Shown here one piece after another: positions 7,116 through 15,247 of a DNA stretch of 64,000 nt. Each line of letters opens with the position of its first letter. Within the stretch, counting starts at the first letter, position 1. The notes below the pieces were generated by a model. The model ran no database searches and was not told the origin of the DNA. It was given only the letters and a program-made list of their open reading frames with translations. Location of the stretch: positions 124,001 through 188,000 of the forward strand of contig JBFWVR010000004.1 of the NCBI GenBank assembly GCA_050246635.1, read 5' to 3'. The DNA comes from JBFWVR01 sp050246635. Lineage in GTDB: Bacteria > Acidobacteriota > Vicinamibacteria > Vicinamibacterales > UBA2999. The position numbers were made by a program, and so were the translations under genes.

Positions 7116-8759
7116 ATGTCGCGCGTGCGCTGGGTTCTTCTCGTGGCGGTCGTCTGCGCCCTCGCCGGCGCTGTGCCCGAAGCCGGCCAGGCGCCGGCGG
7201 CGGCGCAGCCGGCGCCGGCGAATGTCGATCCCAAGATCGCGAAGATGAAGGAAGCCGTGACCGAGGACGTCGGCTCCATGTACGACCTCGGCCAGCAGAT
7301 GGTCGACATGGTCTTCAGCTTCGGCGAGCTCGGCTTCCAGGAGTTCGAGACGCAGAAGTACCTGACGGGCATCCTGAAGGAGAACGGGTTCACGGTCGAG
7401 ACCGGCGTGGCGGGCATCCCCACCGCGTGGGTCGCCAAGTGGGGATCGGGCCACCCGATCATCGCGCTCGGCTCCGACGTCGACTGCATCCCGCAGGCGT
7501 CGCAGAAGCCGGGTGTCGCGTACCACGACCCGATCATCGAGGGGGCGCCCGGCCACGGTGAGGGGCACAACTCCGGCACGCCGCTCAACATCGTCGCCGC
7601 CCTGGCCGTGAAGCGCGTGATGGAGCGGGAGAAGATGCCCGGCACCATCATGATCTGGCCGGGCATCGCCGAGGAGCTCGTCGGCACCAAGGCGTATTAC
7701 GTGCGTGCCGGCATGTTCAAGGACGTCGACGCGGTGCTCTACAACCACGTCGGATCGAACCTCTCGACGAGCTGGGGCGACAGCAGCGGCAACGGCCTGG
7801 TCTCGGTCGAGTACATGTTCAAGGGCGAGTCGGCGCACGCGGCCGGCGCCCCGTGGCGCGGCAAGAGCGCGCTCGATGCGGTCGAGCTGATGGACATGGG
7901 GTGGAACATGAAGCGCGAGCACCTGCGCCTGCAGCAGCGCTCGCACTACGTGATCACCAACGGCGGCGACCAGCCGAACGTCGTGCCGCCGAACGCCTCG
8001 GTCTGGTACTACTTCCGCGAGACCCACTACGAGGCCATCAAGAACCTCTGGGAGCTCGGCGACGCCATGGCCAACGGTGCGTCGATGATGACCGGCACCA
8101 CCTGGACCTCCCGCGTGCTCGGCTCCGCCTGGCCCTCGCACATGAACAAGACCCTCGCCGAGACGATGTACGCCAACATCAAGGCGGTGGGCCTGCCCGA
8201 GTGGAGCGCGGACGACATCGCGCTTGCCAAGGCCACCCAGAAGGAGCTCGGCGTCGCCGAGCGTGGCCTCGCGACCGAGATCGGCCCGCTGCGCGGCGTC
8301 GAGGAGATTGACGACGACACCAAACGCGGCGGCGGCTCGGACGACATCGGCGACATCTCGTGGAACGTGCCGACCGTGTCCCTGAGCTTCCCGGCGAACT
8401 TCCAGGCCGGTCCCGGCCACAACTGGGCCAACGCCATCTCGATGGCCACGCCGATCGCGCACAAGGGCGTGAACGCCGGCGCCAAGGTGCAGGCGATGAC
8501 CCTGCTCGACCTCATGACCCGTCCCGAGCTGATCAAGCAGGCGCGCGACTACTTCGAGAACGTGCAGCTCAAGCAGCGCAGCTACACGCCGCTCATCCGC
8601 CCGCAGGACGAGCCGGCGATCTGGCTGAACAAGGACATCATGGACAAGTACCGTCCCGAGATGAAGAAGTACTACTACGACCCGACGAAGTACAAGACGT
8701 ACCTCGATCAGCTCGGCATCAAGTACCCCACGGTCCGCACCTCGAGCCAGCAGCAGTAG
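7116..8759 (+). CDS. Exported M20D amidohydrolase (AbgB-like)
   Basis: 547 residues with a signal peptide (VRWVLLVAVVCALAG, cut near residue 23-30). The M20 peptidase/amidohydrolase fold is indicated by SDVDCIPQ, APGHGEGHNSG and the catalytic EE in GIAEELVG; the dimerisation domain follows (SVEYMFKGESAHAAG). This pattern matches the AbgB/IAA-amino-acid hydrolase branch, which cleaves the amide bond of N-acyl or N-aryl amino acids using two metal ions. The substrate here is unknown. The ATG at 7116 is preceded by a strong AAGGAGG at five bases. The gene stands alone between divergent and downstream co-directional genes. Confidence 0.9.
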   Translation: MSRVRWVLLVAVVCALAGAVPEAGQAPAAAQPAPANVDPKIAKMKEAVTEDVGSMYDLGQQMVDMVFSFGELGFQEFETQKYLTGILKENGFTVETGVAGIPTAWVAKWGSGHPIIALGSDVDCIPQASQKPGVAYHDPIIEGAPGHGEGHNSGTPLNIVAALAVKRVMEREKMPGTIMIWPGIAEELVGTKAYYVRAGMFKDVDAVLYNHVGSNLSTSWGDSSGNGLVSVEYMFKGESAHAAGAPWRGKSALDAVELMDMGWNMKREHLRLQQRSHYVITNGGDQPNVVPPNASVWYYFRETHYEAIKNLWELGDAMANGASMMTGTTWTSRVLGSAWPSHMNKTLAETMYANIKAVGLPEWSADDIALAKATQKELGVAERGLATEIGPLRGVEEIDDDTKRGGGSDDIGDISWNVPTVSLSFPANFQAGPGHNWANAISMATPIAHKGVNAGAKVQAMTLLDLMTRPELIKQARDYFENVQLKQRSYTPLIRPQDEPAIWLNKDIMDKYRPEMKKYYYDPTKYKTYLDQLGIKYPTVRTSSQQQ

Positions 8760-8766
8760 GTGAGAA

Positions 8767-8800
8767 GGGGGTGACCGGACCGGCAGTTGCGGTCACCCCC
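8767..8800 (+). terminator. GGGGGTGACC hairpin after the amidohydrolase
   Basis: A perfect 10-bp stem, GGGGGTGACC (8767-8776) with GGTCACCCCC (8791-8800) and a 14-base loop, begins seven bases after the stop codon. It has no T run. It could be a terminator or RNA-stabilising hairpin and resembles the GGGGTCTGACCCC family. Confidence 0.5.
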
Positions 8801-8803
8801 GCC

Positions 8804-8846
8804 CCTTCGTGCCCTTCGCGTCCTTCGTACCCTTCGTGTCCTTCGA
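8804..8846 (+). repeat. Tandem 9-bp array (CCTTCGTGN), about 4.5 units
   Basis: Units CCTTCGTGC, CCTTCGCGT, CCTTCGTAC, CCTTCGTGT and a partial CCTTCGACT, directly after the hairpin at 8767-8800. Confidence 0.85.
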
Positions 8847-8885
8847 CTAGATCCCCCCGCGACCATTTGCCGCACCCGGCTTCCT

Positions 8886-8925
8886 GATGTGACCTCCTAG
8901 GATCGGAACGTCCAGGAGTCACATC
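8886..8925 (+). promoter_or_regulatory. Hairpin that would bury the ribosome-binding site of the BNR gene
   Basis: GATGTGACCTCCT (8886-8898) can pair with AGGAGTCACATC (8914-8925), a 12-bp stem with one bulged C; GGA and TCC in the loop can extend it. The AGGAG of the downstream arm is the only Shine-Dalgarno motif before the ATG at 8928. If the RNA contains both arms, translation would be blocked until the hairpin opens. Confidence 0.5.
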
Positions 8926-8927
8926 AC

Positions 8928-10166
8928 ATGGTCCCCGTCTCCCGCCTCGTCCCGCTGTGCCTTGCGGGCTGTCTCCTCTCTGCACCTGTGGCCCTGCCTG
9001 CCGCGGCCCAGGGCATGTCGCACGAACACGGTGCGGCCACCGGGGCCTCCGGCATGCAGACCCCGACCGTGGCCTTCGACCGGCACGGGACCCTGTGGCG
9101 CGTCTGGGTGGACGGGAAACGTATCCTCGTCGCCTCGTCTTCCGACCGCGCACGAACGTTTGGCGCTCCCGTCGAGCTGACCCGGGACCCCGAGGACATC
9201 GACGCGAACTCCGAGAGCCGTCCGAAGATCGCGATCGGCCCCGCCGGCGAGATCTACGTCTCGTGGACCCGCTACGGCGCCAAACCCTACACCGGCGACA
9301 TCCGCTTCACGCGGTCCGTGGACGGCGGGCGCACGTTCGACTCGCCGCGCACCATCAATGACGATGGCATCGTGACGGGGCATCGGTTAGACGCGCTCGA
9401 CGTCGGCCGGGACGGCACCGTCTACCTGGTCTGGATCGACAAGCGTGACCTCGAGCGTGCGACGGCGGCCGGCAAGGGCTACGACGGGGCGGCGCTCTAC
9501 TACACGGTGAGCCAGGATCACGGCGCGACGTTCGTCCCGAACCGGAAGATCAAGGACCACGTCTGCGAGTGCTGCCGGATCGCGCACGCCTTCGATGTCA
9601 GTGGCCGGTTGACGCTCTTCTGGCGCGACGTGATGACGGGCAGCATCCGCGACCACGCGATGGTGCACCTGTCGCCGGATGGCGTGACCGGCACGGTGCA
9701 GCGCGTGACCACGGACGGCTGGCAGATTGCCGCCTGTCCCCACCACGGCCCGTGGCTCGCCTTCGGCGCCGCCGGTCTCACCCACATCGTCTGGTTCACG
9801 GGGGCAGGTCCGCAGGGCCCCGGCGCGTTCTATGGCCGCCTGTCCGCGTCGGGTCACCTCATCGGGACGCCCATCCGCCTGGGGCCCGCGCTGCCCTCGA
9901 CGGGCCACGCTGTCGTCGAGGCGGTGGACGATCACGTGGTCGTGGCCTGGAAGGAGGGCGACAACCGTGGCGCCCGCGTGCGGGTGATGGAGTCGCTTGA
10001 CGGGGGCGCCACGTTCGGCGCCGTGCGGACGCTGTCCGAGACGTCCGGTCCCTCGGATCATCCGTTCCTGATCAAGGGCCCGTCCGGGGTGATGCTTTCC
10101 TGGTACACGACCGAGCACGGCTATCGCCTGCTGCCGGTGTCAGGTGGTGCGGCGAGCGCGCGCTGA
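8928..10166 (+). CDS. Secreted BNR/sialidase-like beta-propeller protein
   Basis: 412 residues, signal peptide to about residue 27 (LPAAAQG). The rest is a six-bladed-propeller type repeat protein with Asp-box (BNR) motifs: SSSDRARTFG, SVDGGRTFD, SQDHGATF and SLDGGATF. A CECC cluster (HVCECCRIAH) sits mid-protein and could bind a metal or form disulphides. The sialidase catalytic set (FRIP, arginine triad) is not apparent, so I call only the fold. It is probably an extracytoplasmic glycan- or protein-binding protein. The ATG follows AGGAG by nine bases, inside the hairpin at 8886-8925. Confidence 0.75.
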   Translation: MVPVSRLVPLCLAGCLLSAPVALPAAAQGMSHEHGAATGASGMQTPTVAFDRHGTLWRVWVDGKRILVASSSDRARTFGAPVELTRDPEDIDANSESRPKIAIGPAGEIYVSWTRYGAKPYTGDIRFTRSVDGGRTFDSPRTINDDGIVTGHRLDALDVGRDGTVYLVWIDKRDLERATAAGKGYDGAALYYTVSQDHGATFVPNRKIKDHVCECCRIAHAFDVSGRLTLFWRDVMTGSIRDHAMVHLSPDGVTGTVQRVTTDGWQIAACPHHGPWLAFGAAGLTHIVWFTGAGPQGPGAFYGRLSASGHLIGTPIRLGPALPSTGHAVVEAVDDHVVVAWKEGDNRGARVRVMESLDGGATFGAVRTLSETSGPSDHPFLIKGPSGVMLSWYTTEHGYRLLPVSGGAASAR

Positions 10167-10199
10167 GTCGCGGTCCGTGCGACGCCTGGCGAGGGCGGG

Positions 10200-10205
10200 T
10201 ACAAT
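10200..10205 (+). promoter_or_regulatory. -10 element TACAAT very close to the E1 start
   Basis: TACAAT ends nine bases before the ATG at 10215, which puts the expected transcription start within three bases of the start codon. No Shine-Dalgarno motif is present, so the mRNA may be nearly leaderless. Confidence 0.45.
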
Positions 10206-10214
10206 ACCGTCCTT

Positions 10215-12707
10215 ATGTCCCGGCCGGCCGACGTCTCGCAGGTAACAGGTCTCCAGAGCCGCTTCGGCGCCTTCGTCGCCGAGCGTTTTCCGCTGGCGGT
10301 GTCGCTCGCGCTCGACGCGTTCGACCTGGCCGGCGGGAGCAGCATTCGCGGCCGCGATGCCGTCAAGATCGACGCGATGCGGGCGACGTTCCGCAAGGAG
10401 CTCGCGCGCCGGCTGGCGACCCGTTCGGCGCCGGACGGCCTGGCCGAACCGACGCCGGGCACCCCCGTCGAGACGCGGCTCGAACAGGCCCACGCCGAGC
10501 TCATCGAGGCCTGCGACGGTTTCCTGCGCCGCGAGGCCATCGCCGCGTCGCTGACCGTGGACGAGCGCCGCGAGATCCTGCGCGGCATGGCGCTGACGCG
10601 CGCCGTCGACAACCGGCTCAAGCAGTTCTTCACCGGCGGGGAGATCCGCTGGGGTGAGAAGGCCTTCCAGGGCAAGGGCTTCCGCTCGCTCGGCCAGGAA
10701 GCCATCTATGCCGGAGGCATCCGCCTTCGGCGCGGCGCGGAGTTCCGGCGCCCGGATGGCAGCTGGGGCGGCGACGTGATCGCGCCCGTGATTCGTGACG
10801 TGGGCATCGCGCTCGCGATGCGGCACGACGAGGAGGCCGTCCAGCAGGTCCTGCGCGCCCAGATGGGCAAGGCGGGGCCGCCGATGAACGGCAAGGATCT
10901 TCACACCGGCGACTGGTCCTGGGGCGTGCTGCCCGCCGCGGCGCCGCTGGCCGTCGGCTCCCTGACCATTGCCGGCCTGGCGATGGCCTTCTGGCGCGAC
11001 GGCTCCGGACGCGTCGCGCTCTCGTTCATCGGCGAGGGCGGCTCGTCACTCGGCGAGTGGCACGAGGCCATCAACGCGTGCGCGGCGCGCAAGCTCCCGG
11101 CCATCTTCTGCCTCCAGAACAACCAGACGGCGCTCTCGACGCCGGTGCCCGCCAACTCGGCCGTGCGCGTCTTCGCCGACAAGGCCGCCGGGTACGGCGT
11201 CCCCGGGATCACCATCGACGGCACCGATCCCGAGCAGGTCGCGGCGGCGTTCACGTGGGCGGCCGAGCGGGCGCGGGCCGGACACGGACCGGCGCTGATC
11301 GAGCTCGTCTCCATGCGGATGTGCGGGCACGCGCACCACGACGACATGCTCTACCTCGGGAAGGACCCGCAGCCCTCCTGGGACTACGCGCCGCTCCACG
11401 AGGGCGGGTACGCCGACCGCGAGCTCTACGCGTACTGGGCGGCGCGCGACCCGATTCCGGGGTACGCGGCGCGCCTCCAGGCCGAGGGCGTGATCAAGGC
11501 GGGGGAGCTCGACGAGATCAAGGCCTGGGCGGACGACCTCGTCGAGGCGCAGGCCCGCGCGGTCATCGAGGCGCCCTGGCCGAAGCCGTCGGACGCGGCC
11601 GTGGGCGTGTTCAAGGACGAGGCGCCGCGGGTCCGCGTCGAGGTGCTCGATCCCGAGTGGCGCCTGGCGGCCGGGCGCGCCGCTGTCGACCTGCCGCCCG
11701 TGGAGACGGGCCTGCCGCACGACAAGAAGGGCAACACGTTCCTCGAGGCCGTGATGATGGGGGTGGGAGACGCGCTCGGCGCCGACCCACGTGTCTTCGT
11801 CTACGGCGAGGACGTCGGGGGCCAGTACGGCAATGCCTTCCTGCTGCTGCGCCCGCTGCTCAAGGCGCATGGGGATCGCATCCTGAACTCGCCGCTGGCG
11901 GAGGGGGCCGTGCTGGGCGTGGCGGTTGGCGCCGCGCTCGCGGGGCAGCGGCCCATCGCCGAGATGCAGTTCAACGACTTCGTGGCTACCGGCTTCAACC
12001 AGCTCGTCAACAACGCCGCGAAGATCCGCTACCGGTGGGGCGCGGACGTGCCGATGGTCGTGCGCATGCCGTGGGGCGGCCTGCGTCATGCCGGGCCGTA
12101 CCACAGCCAGAACACCGAGCCGTGGTTCTACCGGACGCCGGGCCTGAAGATCGTCGTGCCCTCCACGCCCGAGGACGCGCGCGGCCTGATGGCGGCTGCC
12201 GTCGCCGATCCCGATCCGGTGCTCTACTACGAGCACATCACGCTCTACCGCGACCCGCGCATCAAGCAGGCCCTGCCCCCCGAGGCGCCGGCCCCCACGC
12301 CGATTGGCAAGGCCGCGCTCCGGCGCGCGGGCACGGACCTCGCGATGATCTCCTACGGCGCCTACGTGCACGACTGCCTGCGCGTCGCGGATCGCCTGGC
12401 GGCGGACGGCATCGAGGCGTCGGTGCTCGACCTGCGGTCGCTCGCGCCGCTCGACAAGGCGGCGGTGCTCGCGCTCGCGCGGCACTGCAGCAAGGTGCTC
12501 ATCGTGCACGAGGACTCGCGCACGGGCGGCATCGGCGAGAGCCTGGCCGCGATCATCCAGGAAGAAGCCTTCGAGGCGCTCGACGCGCCCGTCCGTGTGC
12601 TCGGCGCCCTCGACACGCCGGTGCCCTACTCCCCGCCGCTCGAGGAGTTCTTCCTCGTCTCGGAGGCCGACATCGAACGCGCGGCCCGGCTGCTGGTCAA
12701 GTACTGA
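10215..12707 (+). CDS. Fused alpha-beta E1 component of a 2-oxoacid dehydrogenase
   Basis: 830 residues joining the two E1 subunits. The first part (about 110-430) is the alpha, thiamine-diphosphate-binding domain, with GEGGSS followed by QNNQTALSTP as the GDG-type motif and the HAHHDD loop. The second part (about 510-825) is the beta domain (FVYGEDVGGQYGN, then RMPWGGLRHAGPYHS). Such fused E1 proteins decarboxylate a 2-oxoacid and pass the acyl group to lipoyl-E2. The branched-chain or acetoin type is more likely than pyruvate, but the substrate cannot be fixed by eye. No E2 or E3 gene is adjacent. The first ~100 residues are an extra helical extension. Confidence 0.85.
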   Translation: MSRPADVSQVTGLQSRFGAFVAERFPLAVSLALDAFDLAGGSSIRGRDAVKIDAMRATFRKELARRLATRSAPDGLAEPTPGTPVETRLEQAHAELIEACDGFLRREAIAASLTVDERREILRGMALTRAVDNRLKQFFTGGEIRWGEKAFQGKGFRSLGQEAIYAGGIRLRRGAEFRRPDGSWGGDVIAPVIRDVGIALAMRHDEEAVQQVLRAQMGKAGPPMNGKDLHTGDWSWGVLPAAAPLAVGSLTIAGLAMAFWRDGSGRVALSFIGEGGSSLGEWHEAINACAARKLPAIFCLQNNQTALSTPVPANSAVRVFADKAAGYGVPGITIDGTDPEQVAAAFTWAAERARAGHGPALIELVSMRMCGHAHHDDMLYLGKDPQPSWDYAPLHEGGYADRELYAYWAARDPIPGYAARLQAEGVIKAGELDEIKAWADDLVEAQARAVIEAPWPKPSDAAVGVFKDEAPRVRVEVLDPEWRLAAGRAAVDLPPVETGLPHDKKGNTFLEAVMMGVGDALGADPRVFVYGEDVGGQYGNAFLLLRPLLKAHGDRILNSPLAEGAVLGVAVGAALAGQRPIAEMQFNDFVATGFNQLVNNAAKIRYRWGADVPMVVRMPWGGLRHAGPYHSQNTEPWFYRTPGLKIVVPSTPEDARGLMAAAVADPDPVLYYEHITLYRDPRIKQALPPEAPAPTPIGKAALRRAGTDLAMISYGAYVHDCLRVADRLAADGIEASVLDLRSLAPLDKAAVLALARHCSKVLIVHEDSRTGGIGESLAAIIQEEAFEALDAPVRVLGALDTPVPYSPPLEEFFLVSEADIERAARLLVKY

Positions 12708-12714
12708 GGTGAGT

Positions 12715-12746
12715 TATCCGCGGATGAACGCGTTCATCCGCGGATA
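12715..12746. repeat. Perfect 32-bp palindrome
   Basis: The arm TATCCGCGGATGAACG is followed at once by its exact reverse complement, with no loop. It contains two copies of the smaller palindrome ATCCGCGGAT around ACGCGT. It lies between the convergent E1 gene (stop at 12707) and a minus-strand gene (stop at 12755). There is no T tract, so it is not a standard terminator. Confidence 0.85.
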
Positions 12747-12754
12747 GGCCCTGA

Positions 12755-13126
12755 TCAGAAACTGGTGCGCTTGCCCGTGGTCTCGGCCGCGCCCTGGCCG
12801 TAGTCCATGCTCCCCTTCAGGGAGTCGCCATCGATCTCGGCGTAGAGCACGATCGGGATGTACTGCCCGCCGGCGTCCACCGTGAAGTTGATCTTGATCA
12901 GGTTGCCGGCAACGGCGCCCTCGAGAGGCACCTTGCCCATGTCGCCGTCGATGGTGCCCTTCAGGTTCTCGCCGTCCTGCTCGAGCACCATGGTGGCTGT
13001 GACGGTACCCTGCGGTCCGTTGACTTCGAGGTCCCAGGACCCCGAGACGTTGGTCTGGGCCGTGACCGACACGACGAAGAGCGCAGCAAACGCAAGTCCC
13101 AGGAAACGGGACGCCAGGCGTGCCAT
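12755..13126 (-). CDS. Small secreted beta-barrel-like protein of unknown function
   Basis: 123 residues with a clear signal peptide (LGLAFAALFVVSVTAQ, cut near residue 24). The mature part begins VSGSWDLEVNGPQG and continues with alternating polar and hydrophobic strands (TATMVLEQDGENLKGTIDG). This resembles the lipocalin-like, small-molecule-binding or protein-stabilising domains common in secreted acidobacterial proteins, but the family is not certain. No cysteines in the mature part. The ATG at 13126 is preceded by GGGGAGG. It is last in a run of minus-strand genes. Confidence 0.7.
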   Translation of the reverse strand: MARLASRFLGLAFAALFVVSVTAQTNVSGSWDLEVNGPQGTVTATMVLEQDGENLKGTIDGDMGKVPLEGAVAGNLIKINFTVDAGGQYIPIVLYAEIDGDSLKGSMDYGQGAAETTGKRTSF

Positions 13127-13200
13127 GGATCCTCCCCACACCCCTGCCGGGGTGCTGCTGAAACCGGTGGCGAAGCTTAGCACGTCCGGGGCAGGCCTTT

Positions 13201-13256
13201 CTGCCCCCTGCCTTCTGCCCCCTGCCTTCTTACTTCTTACTTCTTACTTCTTACTT
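13201..13256 (+). repeat. Tandem 7-bp array (CTGCCYY then CTTACTT), 8 units
   Basis: Heptamers CTGCCCC, CTGCCTT, CTGCCCC, CTGCCTT, then CTTACTT four times, between two minus-strand genes. The CTGCCTT units are the reverse complement of those at 2843-2877. Confidence 0.9.
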
Positions 13257-13265
13257 ACTCAGTTT

Positions 13266-15095
13266 TCACTTCCGCGCGGCTGGCGTCAGCGTCGTCTCGT
13301 GCCGCTCGTCCCCACGCATGTAGACGACCTTCACCGGCTCGCCAATCTTCAGCAACTCCAACGCGAAGGTGTAGTCGTAGATGTTCGCAATCGTCTGTCC
13401 CGCGATCTCGACGATGACGTCGCCCTTCTGGAGGCCGGCCTCCTCGGCCGGTCCGCCGCCGATGACGCCGCCGAGCAGCAGGCCCTTCGCGTCCGACGCA
13501 TAGTCCGGAATCGTGCCCGTGAACACCCGCACGCCGGCGCGCCCGCCCATCGTCGACTGCTGCTCGACCTTGACGAAGGCCGGCGGCGTCTCGAGCGCAT
13601 TCACGCGGCCGACGAGCGAGACGGCGAAGTCGACGACACGGTCGAGGTCCTCGTAGTTGATCTTGTCGGCGGTGTCGCTGGGCTTGTGGTAGTCGACGTG
13701 CGTGCCCGAGAAGAAGGTGAGGCTCGGGACCGACGCCGCGTTGAAGCTGGCGACATCCGTCGGCTGGTAGGGGTCGTCCTGCAGCGCCAGATCGAAGCCG
13801 GCCATCACGTTGGCCTGCTCGATCATCCGGCGCCACTCCGCACTCGAGCCGACGGCCTGGATGGTGAGGCGGTTGTCGGTCATGCGTCCCACCATGTCGA
13901 AGTTGAGGTAGGCCGCCATCTGGTCGAGCGGCACGGGCGGATGGGTGACGAACGCATTCGAGCCGATGAGGCCGATTTCCTCGGCCGACCAGAACGCCAC
14001 CAGCACGTTCCGCGGCCGCGGGCGGCCGGCCAGCTCGGCGGCCGCCGCGAGCACCGCGGCGGTGCCCGACGCGTTGTCGTCCGCGCCGTGGTGGATCTGC
14101 CCGGCCTGGTCCTTGCCCGCGAGCGAGCCACTGCCGCCCCGCCCGAGGTGGTCGTAGTGCGCGCCGAGTGCCACCCAGGGCTTCTCGGCGGCGCCGCCGG
14201 TCGTGGCGGGCAGGTAGGCGACCACGTTCCGGCCCGTGCGGTTCTCGCGTTCCACCTGCGCGTGCACCGAGACGGAGACGTCAGGCAGCGCGAAGCCGGC
14301 CGTGTGCGGGTTGCCGGTGTCGAACTCCGCCTGGATGGCCTCGAGCGGCTTGCCCACCGCCGCGAAGAGTGCGTCCGCGACATCGGCGCTGACGCTGACG
14401 GCAGGAATGCCGGAACCGGCCAGCGCCGTGTCGAACGACATCGGGATCGTCTCCCCGGCGTTCGGCGACCGTGGCCCCGTCACGACGATGAGGCCCCTGG
14501 CCCCACGCTGGCGGGCCGCCATGGCCTTGTAACGGAGGTCGGAGTAGCGCGCGAGCGTCGCGCGCGTCTGCTGATCCGCGTCCTCGGGGAAGTAGCGGAG
14601 GACCACCACGATCTTGTCCGCGACGTCGAGGGTGGCGTAGCTGTCGTAGCCGAAGTCCTGCGACTCGGGGACCACGAGGCCGTAGCCGGCGAAGACGGCG
14701 GGTCCGCTGACCTCCACGCTGTCGGAGAAGGAGAGCGCCTGCACCTTCGACGTGGTGAGGAACAGCTGGGGCGTGGCGCCCGTGCGTGTCACCGTCACCG
14801 ACGAGCCGCCGTCCTTCGTGCCGGCCGTGAACTCGAACGGCAGGAACATGTCGTCCTGCCCGGGCAGCGGCTTGGCGCCGATGCGCGTGAGCTCCGCGGC
14901 GATGTACTCCGCCGCCTGCCGTGCGCCCTCGCTGCCGGCCTGTCGTCCTTCGAGCGCGTCGGACGCGAGCCGCTCGACGTGCGCCCGCGTGCGGGACGCC
15001 GCGGTGGTCTGGGACTGCGACGGCAGCTCCGACCCGATGACGAGCCCCACGGCGAAGCTGGCGACGGTGACGACCGACAGCATCTTTCTGGACAT
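13266..15095 (-). CDS. Secreted M28 aminopeptidase with PA and PDZ domains
   Basis: 609 residues; signal peptide near residues 5-25. A protease-associated insert spans roughly 120-240. The M28 zinc peptidase follows: GAHYDHLG, HHGADDNASG, the catalytic EE of SAEEIGLIGS, FDMVGR and the last ligand in HVDYHKPSD. The C-terminal ~85 residues are a PDZ domain (LLLGGVIGGGPAEEAGLQKGD). Such enzymes remove N-terminal residues from peptides outside the cytoplasm using two zinc ions; the PDZ domain would bind C-termini of substrates or partners. The ATG at 15095 begins the signal peptide; an upstream in-frame start lies in the AT-rich repeat at 15116-15247. Confidence 0.92.
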   Translation of the reverse strand: MSRKMLSVVTVASFAVGLVIGSELPSQSQTTAASRTRAHVERLASDALEGRQAGSEGARQAAEYIAAELTRIGAKPLPGQDDMFLPFEFTAGTKDGGSSVTVTRTGATPQLFLTTSKVQALSFSDSVEVSGPAVFAGYGLVVPESQDFGYDSYATLDVADKIVVVLRYFPEDADQQTRATLARYSDLRYKAMAARQRGARGLIVVTGPRSPNAGETIPMSFDTALAGSGIPAVSVSADVADALFAAVGKPLEAIQAEFDTGNPHTAGFALPDVSVSVHAQVERENRTGRNVVAYLPATTGGAAEKPWVALGAHYDHLGRGGSGSLAGKDQAGQIHHGADDNASGTAAVLAAAAELAGRPRPRNVLVAFWSAEEIGLIGSNAFVTHPPVPLDQMAAYLNFDMVGRMTDNRLTIQAVGSSAEWRRMIEQANVMAGFDLALQDDPYQPTDVASFNAASVPSLTFFSGTHVDYHKPSDTADKINYEDLDRVVDFAVSLVGRVNALETPPAFVKVEQQSTMGGRAGVRVFTGTIPDYASDAKGLLLGGVIGGGPAEEAGLQKGDVIVEIAGQTIANIYDYTFALELLKIGEPVKVVYMRGDERHETTLTPAARK

Positions 15096-15115
15096 GATGG
15101 GGTCCTTCTGCTGGG

Positions 15116-15247
15116 AATAGAGAATCAAGAATCAGGAATATAGAAAGGAATTGGGGAATTGGGAATTGCTGAAAGGGGGACTGATGCCTTTCCGGAATTC
15201 AGACTTCGCAATTCCTTTCTTGAGTCTCTGTTCTCGATTCTCTATTT
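15116..15247. repeat. AT-rich hairpin element, copy 1
   Basis: About 130 bp with imperfect inverted arms: AATAGAGAATCAAGAATC at the left, and its near complement (ATTCTCGATTCTCTATTTA) at the right, both followed inward by an AGAAAGGAATTG-type block. Low in GC compared with its surroundings. It fills the gap between two minus-strand genes, and the stop codon of the PD40 gene (15242-15244) lies in its right arm. Related copies are at 29702-29803 and 40313-40410. Confidence 0.8.

Noticed and set aside
8928..10166. Assigning sialidase activity to the BNR proteins at 8928 and 16652
   Set aside because: Asp-boxes are present, but the FRIP motif and catalytic arginine triad could not be found, so only the fold is claimed.
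15116..15247. AT-rich element as an insertion sequence
   Set aside because: It has no transposase frame and is only about 130 bp. A MITE-like or structural element is possible, so it is kept as a repeat only.
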